A DNA stretch of 64,000 bases from Fenollaria massiliensis (GTDB lineage: Bacteria; Bacillota; Clostridia; Tissierellales; Peptoniphilaceae): positions 323,836 through 387,835 of the forward strand of contig NZ_HG326225.1 of NCBI RefSeq assembly GCF_000312505.2, in the 5' to 3' direction. Below, piece after piece: positions 21,085-29,007 of the stretch. The position numbers and the translations under genes are program-made. Below the pieces are notes generated by a model, which saw only the letters and a program-made list of their open reading frames with translations, searched no databases and was not told where the DNA came from. Each line of letters begins with the position of its first letter. Within the stretch, counting starts at the first letter, position 1.

Positions 21085-21258
21085 TTAATCTTCAATATCT
21101 TCATCGTTTACTATTTCAAACAATTCTGGCGGATATAAATAATCTTCCCCTTCTTCATCAATGATTCGATACCAGCCATTCTCAACGCTAAGTACTTCAT
21201 ATGTTTTGCCATTAATCATATAAACTGGATCGCTTACTCCTATATACTTTATTTTCAT
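21085..21258 (-). CDS. Small SH3-like hypothetical protein
   Basis: A 57-residue acidic protein starting MKIKYIGVSDPVYMINGK. It has an alternating beta pattern (KTYEVLSVENGWYRIIDEEG) and a YLYPPELFEIV end. I recognise the pattern from small conserved proteins of Firmicutes but cannot name a function. The ATG at 21256-21258 is about 12 bases from AAAGGTG; a GTG 15 bases further upstream is too close to that site. It lies at the leader-distal end of the CRISPR array and could be read by transcripts running out of the array. Confidence 0.65.
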   Translation of the reverse strand: MKIKYIGVSDPVYMINGKTYEVLSVENGWYRIIDEEGEDYLYPPELFEIVNDEDIED

Positions 21259-21285
21259 AAATAAATCACACACCTTTAGTCTTAT

Positions 21286-23545
21286 TCTTCAATCCACGCG
21301 CCCATGAGGGGCGCGACGGGCATTATTTTAGAATCAGTCCTTGAAGGTATGGCAATTTCAATCCACGCGCCCATGAGGGGCGCGACATGGATAGTATTCA
21401 ATCTTACGTTAGCATCTTCAGCAATTTCAATCCACGCGCCCATGAGGGGCGCGACATTAGTCTTTATCTTATTTTATAGGGCAAAGACAAAATTTCAATC
21501 CACGCGCCCATGAGGGGCGCGACCTATTTCAGGCTCTGGATTGACAAAGTAGCCCACTGATTTCAATCCACGCGCCCATGAGGGGCGCGACTGTAGCATT
21601 TGCACAAACGCCTATAGAAAAAAGAATTTCAATCCACGCGCCCATGAGGGGCGCGACACACCCCAACGCTTTAAAGATTTTAATTCACTTGATTTCAATC
21701 CACGCGCCCATGAGGGGCGCGACGTTTTAGTGCTTGATAAAGCTTGTTATTTTTAAGAGTATTTCAATCCACGCGCCCATGAGGGGCGCGACCTAGGCTG
21801 TCCTCTGCTAGTGTGTGTAGCAAGCAATTTCAATCCACGCGCCCATGAGGGGCGCGACAATTAAACAATCTAGCAAGCGAAGGTGCAAGCTTTATTTCAA
21901 TCCACGCGCCCATGAGGGGCGCGACTCATTCCGCTTCTAAATACTTTTATTATCTCCGCTTTATTTCAATCCACGCGCCCATGAGGGGCGCGACTCATTC
22001 CGCTTCTAAATACTTTTATTATCTCCGCTTTATTTCAATCCACGCGCCCATGAGGGGCGCGACATTTAATGCTGCTAGTAGGCACGTTAGGGGGTGAAAT
22101 TTCAATCCACGCGCCCATGAGGGGCGCGACTAAATCACTAATATCTTTAACTCTTTCTAGCATCTTAAATTTCAATCCACGCGCCCATGAGGGGCGCGAC
22201 GGAGTAGGCTTTATTGTGGGAGAGGTTAGATTATCATTTCAATCCACGCGCCCATGAGGGGCGCGACTTGATGAAAGCCAAACTCCACAATTCTGCAGTC
22301 GTATTTCAATCCACGCGCCCATGAGGGGCGCGACATACTCCACCCGGTAAAATCATTGTATATAGCTTATTTCAATCCACGCGCCCATGAGGGGCGCGAC
22401 ATTTTGACAGTAAGAAGAGTGTTGTAGACATGCTTATTTCAATCCACGCGCCCATGAGGGGCGCGACATCTACTTTAAATGTGTGTTCTCCCTCACTTAT
22501 AAGTATTTCAATCCACGCGCCCATGAGGGGCGCGACATGTGCGAAAAAGTTGCTCGTTTTCCGCCATTGAAAAATTTCAATCCACGCGCCCATGAGGGGC
22601 GCGACAAATCAATGTCAATCGCATTGTCGCCGATTGATGAATTTCAATCCACGCGCCCATGAGGGGCGCGACAATAACGTTCCTTTTCCATTACCACCAT
22701 CACCTTTATTTCAATCCACGCGCCCATAAGGGGCGCGACAGCAATGGACTTACACTATATCACGTGCTGCAGTTGAATTTCAATCCACGCGCCCATGAGG
22801 GGCGCGACACAGAGATGGACGCTCTCGCATGCATAGGAAGCGATATTTCAATCCACGCGCCCATGAGGGGCGCGACAATGTCATAATTAAATTGATTTTC
22901 AAAACGTAAAGATTTCAATCCACGCGCCCATGAGGGGCGCGACTGAAAAATATGAGAATTTGAAAGGTAGGTGGCTAAATATTTCAATCCACGCGCCCAT
23001 AAGGGGCGCGACACCTCTTTGAGAGACAGATAGAACTAATGCCTCAAGTATTTCAATCCACGCGCCCATAAGGGGCGCGACTGTAGTTCCAAGCGCCATC
23101 TTTGTTTTATCCATAACATTTCAATCCACGCGCCCATAAGGGGCGCGACTGCCATCCGTAAGTGCCTATCGGCGTGCTAGTTATTTCAATCCACGCGCCC
23201 ATAAGGGGCGCGACCATTTTTTAATTCTCCTTTTCTGTTTTTTCTGCATTTCAATCCACGCGCCCATAAGGGGCGCGACAGAGCTAGTCAAGGCAGTATG
23301 CAAGGACGATAGAATTTCAATCCACGCGCCCATAAGGGGCGCGACTTGTGGTTCATATCCAATAGTTCGGCGCTTGCCTTATTTCAATCCACGCGCCCAT
23401 AAGGGGCGCGACGCATAAAAAGGAAGAAGCTTGTTACTCCTAGCAAATTTCAATCCACGCGCCCATAAGGGGCGCGACGCAACGAATATAGATTGTTTCG
23501 CCACTTATCCTGTATTTCAATCCACGCGCCCATAAGGGGCGCGAC
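21286..23545 (-). CRISPR. Type I-C CRISPR array, 34 repeats and 33 spacers
   Basis: Repeats are 32 bp with spacers of 33-38 bp. In crRNA sense (minus strand) the repeat begins GTCGCGCCCC, has a GCGCCC/GGGCGC hairpin and ends GTGGATTGAAAT, which is the type I-C form. The leader is on the high-coordinate side next to cas1. The last repeat (21286-21317) has two changed terminal bases, marking the trailer end. Two repeat variants exist: the loop carries CTCATGG in 24 repeats and CTTATGG in ten. These ten are the nine leader-proximal repeats from 22981 on plus one isolated repeat at 22708-22739. Spacers 21926-21962 and 21995-22031 are identical. Confidence 0.98.
21926..22031 (-). repeat. Duplicated spacer unit in the CRISPR array
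   Basis: Two adjacent 37-bp spacers (21926-21962 and 21995-22031) are identical and are separated by one repeat, giving a perfect 69-bp tandem duplication. This is best explained by recombination or slippage between repeats rather than two acquisitions of the same protospacer. Confidence 0.95.
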
Positions 23546-23690
23546 AGCTAAATGTGCTAAATTTTTTTATCTTTGTCATACATTTAGTGTTTATATGTGC
23601 ATAATTTTTATTTTATGCACTTTTTTTACTTATATTTAAGCATTTTTTTCTGCGAATCTTATTGAATTTTATGTTCATTTAAGGTTCGCA
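23546..23690 (-). promoter_or_regulatory. CRISPR leader
   Basis: This 145-bp, strongly AT-rich stretch lies between the cas1 stop codon and the first repeat. It would hold the array promoter and the integration signals. An inverted repeat, TGCATAA and TTATGCA with an 8-base centre, lies at 23598-23619, about 55-75 bp from the first repeat. No clear -35/-10 pair could be picked. Confidence 0.8.
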
Positions 23691-24725
23691 CTAATTTATT
23701 ATAAATGGAGGATAGGCCTCAAGGTCTCCTCTTATAGTTCTAGCTAAAAGCATAGCTTGTACATATGGTAACAATCCGACTTCTATTTTTTCTTCTAAGA
23801 ATGGGTGTGTAATTGTATCTTGTAATCTTTTGTTCCATAAATCTAAATATTTCTTTTTGCCTTCTTCTGTAAATTCGTATGAAGCATTATCTTTCGCAAT
23901 AAAATCTTTTTCTTCGATTTGAGATTTGTTTATTAAGCTTAATACAAATCTATCTGCCATATATGCTCTCATCTCTTCTGATAGGTCTAGAGCTAATGAT
24001 TGTCTTCCGGGTCTATCTTTATGATAAAATCCGACGTATGGATCAAGACCTACTGTTTCAAGAGCGTTTTGTGCAAGCACTCTAAGCATTCCGTACGAAA
24101 ATGAAAGCATTGCATTTACAGGATCTTTTGGTGGTCTTCTGTTTCTATCTGTAAACTTAAAGTAATCTTTATTGTTTAATATTAAGTAGTCAAAATTTTT
24201 AAAGTATTCTCTTGCCGCATCTCCTTCTATGCCCAAGAGTTCTGTATAGTCTTTTGCATTAAATGCTTTTATTTTGCTTTCTTTTAACTTGTTTATGGAT
24301 TCCTCTACTTCTTTTTTATAGATTGTATCTTTATAATCTCTAAGGTATCTATCTAATACTTTTATTGAATTATACAGTTTTCCTATTACAAACGATTTTG
24401 CGTAAGAAAGTGCTCTATCTTGATTTTCAGATATTCTAAACTGTTCTTTTCTTAGTAATACGTTTCCATTGATTCTTCCCGATACTCTTGCGCAAAAATA
24501 TCCTCCTGGTGTTAAAAAGCTTATACCGACGTTGTTTTTCATGCACATGTCTAATAGTTTTGGGCTTGCTCCAACATAATTAAAACAAACTATGTTTTCA
24601 AAGTTTTGTATTGGTGATTGAAAGACTTTACAATTATCCTCATCTTTAACTATTATATTGCTTCCATCTTTCGCTAAATAAATATTTTCATTTGTAATAT
24701 ATAGTGTGTTTAACAGCTTTCTCAT
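23691..24725 (-). CDS. cas1: CRISPR-associated endonuclease Cas1 (type I-C)
   Basis: Cas1 is the integrase that, with Cas2, inserts new spacers at the leader-repeat junction. The 344-residue product has the family's metal-binding residues: Glu in LLGIEGDAAREYF, His in YVGFYHKDRPGRQSL and the acidic LDLSEEMRAYMADR segment, as well as the NAMLSFSYGMLR helix. The start ATG overlaps the cas4 stop by four bases (ATGA). No cas2 follows; the leader begins right after the stop codon, whereas type I-C operons normally end in cas1-cas2. Confidence 0.96.
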   Translation of the reverse strand: MRKLLNTLYITNENIYLAKDGSNIIVKDEDNCKVFQSPIQNFENIVCFNYVGASPKLLDMCMKNNVGISFLTPGGYFCARVSGRINGNVLLRKEQFRISENQDRALSYAKSFVIGKLYNSIKVLDRYLRDYKDTIYKKEVEESINKLKESKIKAFNAKDYTELLGIEGDAAREYFKNFDYLILNNKDYFKFTDRNRRPPKDPVNAMLSFSYGMLRVLAQNALETVGLDPYVGFYHKDRPGRQSLALDLSEEMRAYMADRFVLSLINKSQIEEKDFIAKDNASYEFTEEGKKKYLDLWNKRLQDTITHPFLEEKIEVGLLPYVQAMLLARTIRGDLEAYPPFIIN

Positions 24726-25378
24726 TCTTCCATCACTATCCTATCAATATAATTTATAACACTCTTTTTCTTTTTCGTGAGTTTTGGCATGCAATAATCA
24801 AATAAGGAACAATTTTTGCAGTTAATGTTTTTACTTGCTCTAGGAATCTTGTTTTGAGTATATATCTCATACATTTGTGCCACTATATCTCTTACTTCTT
24901 GCCTTAACTCATCTGTAATGTCTATTTCCAACCTTTTATTTGGGCTTTTATAGTAAAGTGCTGACTTTTTTAGTTTAATATTGTGCATTTCTTCTAAACA
25001 CATTATTTCTGCAACTAGCTGATAAATATCTGCATTTGTCTTTTTTGCTCTACCTTTTTTATATTCAACTACATAAGGTAGCCACAATCCATTGTAGTTT
25101 TCTATTTCTACTCCGTTCTCATTTTTCTCATATATAACCAGGTCACAGACACCAACTATCTTTAGTTCGTCTGACTTAACACGTAAGGATCTTTCATATA
25201 TTCTGTCTTTTCTTTTTTCAAAAAAATATGGATCATCTACGTTTTCATGTATAAGTTTGCCAAGTGTTGTGTCTTTATTTTCAAGCCAAATTTGTTCTAG
25301 TTCTAGAAGGGCCCACTGCCTCTTGCAAAATACGAAGTGCTGTATTCTACTTAAGCTTAAATAGTCTTCTTCATCCAT
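24722..25378 (-). CDS. cas4: CRISPR-associated exonuclease Cas4
   Basis: Cas4 trims and PAM-selects prespacers together with Cas1. The 218-residue protein has a RecB-like nuclease core (LPYVVEYKKGRAKK) and the four iron-sulphur cysteines: one near residue 18 (HFVFCKRQWAL) and three in the C-terminal NCKNCSLFDYC segment. It lies between cas7 and cas1, overlaps cas1 by four bases and follows cas7 by 9 bp. The ATG at 25376-25378 has only a weak GGTATA site, which suggests coupling to cas7. Confidence 0.95.
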   Translation of the reverse strand: MDEEDYLSLSRIQHFVFCKRQWALLELEQIWLENKDTTLGKLIHENVDDPYFFEKRKDRIYERSLRVKSDELKIVGVCDLVIYEKNENGVEIENYNGLWLPYVVEYKKGRAKKTNADIYQLVAEIMCLEEMHNIKLKKSALYYKSPNKRLEIDITDELRQEVRDIVAQMYEIYTQNKIPRASKNINCKNCSLFDYCMPKLTKKKKSVINYIDRIVMEE

Positions 25379-25387
25379 ATATCTAAT

Positions 25388-26242
25388 TTATATACCTGTT
25401 AAATATTCTACTTTTAGGCCTTTTCCTTCATATTCTTTTAATTTTTCTTTGTTTAATCTTATGTTATATGACTTATAATCTTGATTATCTAGCTCGGGTA
25501 TGTCAAATTCTAGTAATTCTTTTATTTTACCGCTTGATACATTGCCTATTTCGCAATCATGAACAAACCAGTAAATATCTCTTACTATCATTGATCCATC
25601 TGGTCTAGCTGATGAAGAGTCATTTATAAATAGCTCTTGTAAACATTCTTTTAGGACGGCTAAATCATCATCGGTAAATTTATTTTTCTTTGCAAAATTT
25701 ACATTTACTGCGCCGTTAACCACGTAGATAGCATGATTAACATAATGCTTTGATCCCATAGTATCTGAAGATTTTCCGCCACCTTCTTTTTCCATACTAT
25801 TTACACTTTTAGTTATTTGCATTGTTGTAATATCAACTGGTTCAAGTGATTTTGCGATGGATATACTAACTGGTCCTCTTATGCCGACAGCTTTTTTATC
25901 ATATGTGATAACTTGTCCAAAGCTTCTAACGTCTAACCATGTTTCGCAGCATAAATTATATGCTTCTTCATCTGTAGCCTTTTTATCTACAACGCTGCTG
26001 TATCTTTTTTCAAGTGACGTAAATCCGTCATCTGATTTTTCATTGCTCTTTACAAAAATGTTGTATCCTTTGTCTTGCATGCGATTTCTTATCTTTCTTT
26101 TTATACAAACGTCTGAAATTTCTCCATATCCAAAAGAGTCAGTTCTTGGCATATTGCCCGCAAGTGGGTCTCCATTTGGATTTGCATTATTTACTTCAAT
26201 TGTCATTATGAAGTCAATCTTTTTTTCAATTACCTTACTCAT
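25388..26242 (-). CDS. cas7: Cascade backbone protein Cas7c (Csd2)
   Basis: Cas7c polymerises along the crRNA spacer as the backbone of the type I-C Cascade. The 284-residue product has the DFIMTIEVNNANPNGDPLAG N-terminus typical of Csd2, RTDSFGYGEISDVCIKRKIR, and the VRSFGQV and GIRGPVSIS segments. It starts at ATG 26242 behind AGGAGG, 11 bp after cas8c. Several copies per complex are needed, and its ribosome site is strong. Confidence 0.95.
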   Translation of the reverse strand: MSKVIEKKIDFIMTIEVNNANPNGDPLAGNMPRTDSFGYGEISDVCIKRKIRNRMQDKGYNIFVKSNEKSDDGFTSLEKRYSSVVDKKATDEEAYNLCCETWLDVRSFGQVITYDKKAVGIRGPVSISIAKSLEPVDITTMQITKSVNSMEKEGGGKSSDTMGSKHYVNHAIYVVNGAVNVNFAKKNKFTDDDLAVLKECLQELFINDSSSARPDGSMIVRDIYWFVHDCEIGNVSSGKIKELLEFDIPELDNQDYKSYNIRLNKEKLKEYEGKGLKVEYLTGI

Positions 26243-26253
26243 TTTGCTTCCTC

Positions 26254-26670
26254 CTAATTATTATTTTCTTTATTTTTTAATCCATAACTTTTTTCTAAGT
26301 AGTAACCATATAAAAATTCGTGGCTTAATGTTTTGTTTTCATTTTTTGTGCTCATATGGTTATCTGCCAGTTTTATTATAATATCTGCTTTTTCTTTGTC
26401 AAGCAAAACCGCTAAGCCAGGTTTACTTGTCTTTAGCTTATCCATGTAAGTTTTAGTCTTATCATCTAATACTTTCATGATATGTGCTGGGTTATTTGTA
26501 AATGATGTCCAGTATCTATCTGAGTTTGTTATACGTATTGAGTCTTTATTTAGTGAAACTTCATCTTTACCGCTCTTGTCCGCATCAAAAGTTAATCTTT
26601 CAATCATTTCATAAACGGCAAGAAGTCTACCAAAAAGGTAGGACCTATCTAAGTTATCTCTATCTAACAT
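26254..26670 (-). CDS. cas11c: Cascade small subunit Cas11c, internal in-frame start within cas8c
   Basis: Type I-C complexes need a small subunit translated separately from inside cas8c (established for this subtype). Here a near-perfect Shine-Dalgarno AAAGGAGGAG (26680-26689) sits nine bases before an in-frame ATG (26668-26670, Cas8c Met511). The product would be 138 residues, starting MLDRDNLDRSYLFGRLLAVY, just where the small-subunit homology should begin. Such a strong site inside a coding region is hard to explain otherwise. Confidence 0.85.
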   Translation of the reverse strand: MLDRDNLDRSYLFGRLLAVYEMIERLTFDADKSGKDEVSLNKDSIRITNSDRYWTSFTNNPAHIMKVLDDKTKTYMDKLKTSKPGLAVLLDKEKADIIIKLADNHMSTKNENKTLSHEFLYGYYLEKSYGLKNKENNN

Positions 26671-28200
26671 ATCTTCATTCTCCTCCTTTGATGAATCTCT
26701 TAAAACCGCAATGGCTATTGATTGTAAAATATTCCATGTGTTTTTATAATTTAATTTTTTTCTAATGTTCATATCGATTGCTTTCACTATATTTTTAGGC
26801 ATCTCTTTGCCTTCGATAATTGAAATAATCATTTTTTGCAATTGATCTTTTTTAAAACTATCATTATCATTAACTAGTTTTTTATCTCTTTCTGTTCCAT
26901 AAGCAGCATCTAGTATTGAAAATATACTAGGTGTCTTCTTAATTAAATTATCATTACTGTTAAGTGTATAATAATAGTATGTGTTTGACCACTTTTCAAG
27001 ATTTTTATATAGCTGTGATGTTTGAAGCTCTTTAAAGTATCTAATTGATGATCTTCCATCATTTACTTTTTCTACTATCAAAGCACTATATATTGAATCT
27101 TTAGGTACTGTATTTACACCAGTTATAAAAGAATCTGCAACTTTTTTATTTTCGCTATATACTGCTCTATAAGTATCCTTTGTATCATTTTTTGTTTCAA
27201 TCTTGTCAATATCAAACTCATCAGCCTCGTCTATACCCGCTAAATTTGGATTTGCAGATGTAATAAAAAGCTTCTTTTCATTCTTAACATCATCTGAAAA
27301 CCAGTTAACTATATACTGCTGACCGCCAAGCCATTTGGATGAATTTTTATTATCCATTAAATATTTAAGCATTAAATGGGCTTTTTCTGATGTTTCATAT
27401 CCTATACTAATTACATCACTGCCTTCTTTAAATCTTCCTATATAAGATTGTTTAACTGAAGAAATTAGTTTAGAGTTACCTAAAATACCACGGTGTTTAT
27501 AAACAATATAATCTTCTTTTCCTGTTATATTACAAACTCCGTTTTTTGTTATAGATTTTCTGACGTTATTAATATGAACTTGATGTAGTTTTTTATATTT
27601 TGTTAACGAATAATCTTCATGATTTTTAAGGTTTACTATTTCAAATTCTAAGTATATCTTGTCTAATTCAAGTTTCTTTGTTATTTCCTTATTTTTATCA
27701 TTAATAATTGTATATTCTAGTATAGAGGCCTTATCAGTTAATTTTAAAATGTCAATACCTAAAGCGTATCTTAGAGCTTCATTTATAACTTCTCCACTTT
27801 CAATATACTTATATATAATTGAAATAAAATCTTTTACCTCAACATCTTTTTCTTCATCTGCCCAAATCTTTAATGCATCCAGATAATCTTTATGTCTTTT
27901 TTCATTATAAGAAGCAATATACGAGCAGTTATCTACTAACATGTGTGGCATAGAGTTACTAGTTCTATTGACTGAGTCCAAGCTAACTGGAAAGATTATT
28001 TTATCATCTTTAGCTAGAAATGAGCTTTTAACAAAGTTAGAATCTTTATCTATGCTTATTTTTAATATATTATCTCCTGTAGATGTAACTGAGTTATGAT
28101 ATAAAGGAAGTATAACTGCATCACTGCCATTGTAGTCATCAACTAAACCCGCCTCTAGGGATTTATCGTATGTCTTTACAAGCGAATTAATCAGTGTCAT
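26254..28200 (-). CDS. cas8c: Cascade large subunit Cas8c (Csd1)
   Basis: Cas8c recognises the PAM and supports target opening and Cas3 recruitment. The product is 648 residues, within the family range. Segments typical of Csd1 include NPNLAGIDEADEFD, the VKQSYIGRFKEG region and, toward the C-terminus, RSYLFGRLLAVYEMIERLTF and DRYWTSFTNNPAHIM. The ATG 28198-28200 follows GAAGGGAG and lies 4 bp after cas5c. The 3' fifth of the gene doubles as an independent small-subunit gene (cas11c). Confidence 0.94.
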   Translation of the reverse strand: MTLINSLVKTYDKSLEAGLVDDYNGSDAVILPLYHNSVTSTGDNILKISIDKDSNFVKSSFLAKDDKIIFPVSLDSVNRTSNSMPHMLVDNCSYIASYNEKRHKDYLDALKIWADEEKDVEVKDFISIIYKYIESGEVINEALRYALGIDILKLTDKASILEYTIINDKNKEITKKLELDKIYLEFEIVNLKNHEDYSLTKYKKLHQVHINNVRKSITKNGVCNITGKEDYIVYKHRGILGNSKLISSVKQSYIGRFKEGSDVISIGYETSEKAHLMLKYLMDNKNSSKWLGGQQYIVNWFSDDVKNEKKLFITSANPNLAGIDEADEFDIDKIETKNDTKDTYRAVYSENKKVADSFITGVNTVPKDSIYSALIVEKVNDGRSSIRYFKELQTSQLYKNLEKWSNTYYYYTLNSNDNLIKKTPSIFSILDAAYGTERDKKLVNDNDSFKKDQLQKMIISIIEGKEMPKNIVKAIDMNIRKKLNYKNTWNILQSIAIAVLRDSSKEENEDMLDRDNLDRSYLFGRLLAVYEMIERLTFDADKSGKDEVSLNKDSIRITNSDRYWTSFTNNPAHIMKVLDDKTKTYMDKLKTSKPGLAVLLDKEKADIIIKLADNHMSTKNENKTLSHEFLYGYYLEKSYGLKNKENNN

Positions 28201-28204
28201 TTAA

Positions 28205-28929
28205 TCATCTCCCTTCTAATTTTGCATATTCTTCATCAACTGAAAGCTCTTGCTCTGGATATTTGAAATCATATGTTGAAAGTTCGTTTTTAACCTCACA
28301 ATCTTCTTGTTCTTTAAACTTAATTACACCGTCTTTCATAATTACACTTCCAAAGTAAGAGTAAAGTTTATCTCCAGGCTTATTTGGATATTTAAAACTG
28401 TTAAACATTAGACCAAAGGATAGTGTTTGTCCTTCATAGTAACTTAGCTTTTTTTGTACTCTTCTTCTGCAATAGCGTTAACATATCCTTGGCACTCACT
28501 TGCTCCAATAAAGATTGATCTCCTTCCTCCTCTTTCGATGGAGCGCTGCATAATTGCCTCATGTTTTTTCATGTTTCTGTCTTTTTTCAAGTCGTCTCTA
28601 AATAAATTCCATTCAAAATGGTACTTAATTAAATACTCTGGGTTGACTAAGTATGTTATGTTGCTTCTGTCTTGTTTGTAATCATCTTTCGGTACTCTAA
28701 CTCCCATAGTATGAGTCCTTATTGGATTAATTACTTTTACTTCGTCCACAACATTTTTAAGTACAGGTTTAAAGTAGCATGCATCAAGTATACCTAAGAC
28801 AGCTTGCTTAGTTATAACTGGATATGTCGCTTTTTCTCCACCGCCCTTTGTTTCGGGTGATGTTATTAAACCATAATCTCCTGTCAATCTAATGTAAAAA
28901 TATTTAGATTTTTCATTTGGACCATCCAT
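28205..28929 (-). CDS. cas5c: crRNA endonuclease Cas5c, split by a frameshift
   Basis: In type I-C, Cas5 is the catalytic pre-crRNA nuclease and caps the crRNA 5' handle. Frame 1 runs from ATG 28929 (MDGPNEKSKYFYIRLTGDYG) to a TAA at 28444, ending QGYVNAIAEEEYKKS. The rest, YYEGQTLSFGLMFNSFKYPN and onward to 28205, is in the -1 frame. The break coincides with a run of seven A; eight would give one 241-residue protein of normal length. It may be a true mutation, a homopolymer error in the sequence, or recoding by slippage. The ribosome site is AAGGAGG. Confidence 0.9.
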
Positions 28930-28972
28930 AGTATTACCTCCTTCTTTTTATCTTCACTTATTATTATATTAT

Positions 28973-29000
28973 CGTAGTGATAACTACGCGGATTGAAAAA
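28973..29000 (+). ncRNA. CRISPR-repeat-like hairpin and tag between cas3 and cas5c
   Basis: On the plus strand, opposite to the cas genes, CGTAGT-GATA-ACTACG (28973-28988) is followed directly by CGGATTGAAAAA. The true repeat has GCGCCC-loop-GGGCGC followed by GTGGATTGAAAT. The stem is therefore different in sequence but alike in size, while the 3' tag GGATTGAAA is kept. It could be a degenerate repeat giving a crRNA-like regulatory RNA, or a chance match. A shifted pairing TTATC/GATAA is also possible. Confidence 0.35.
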
Positions 29001-29007
29001 CTTACTA

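Noticed and set aside
21304..23114. Several open frames on both strands inside the CRISPR array
   Set aside because: They translate the repeat over and over (for example ISIHAPMRGAT or VAPLMGAWIEI) with unrelated spacer residues between; the array explains them fully.
23546..23690. A second cas2 between cas1 and the array
   Set aside because: The gap is only 145 bp and contains no frame resembling Cas2.
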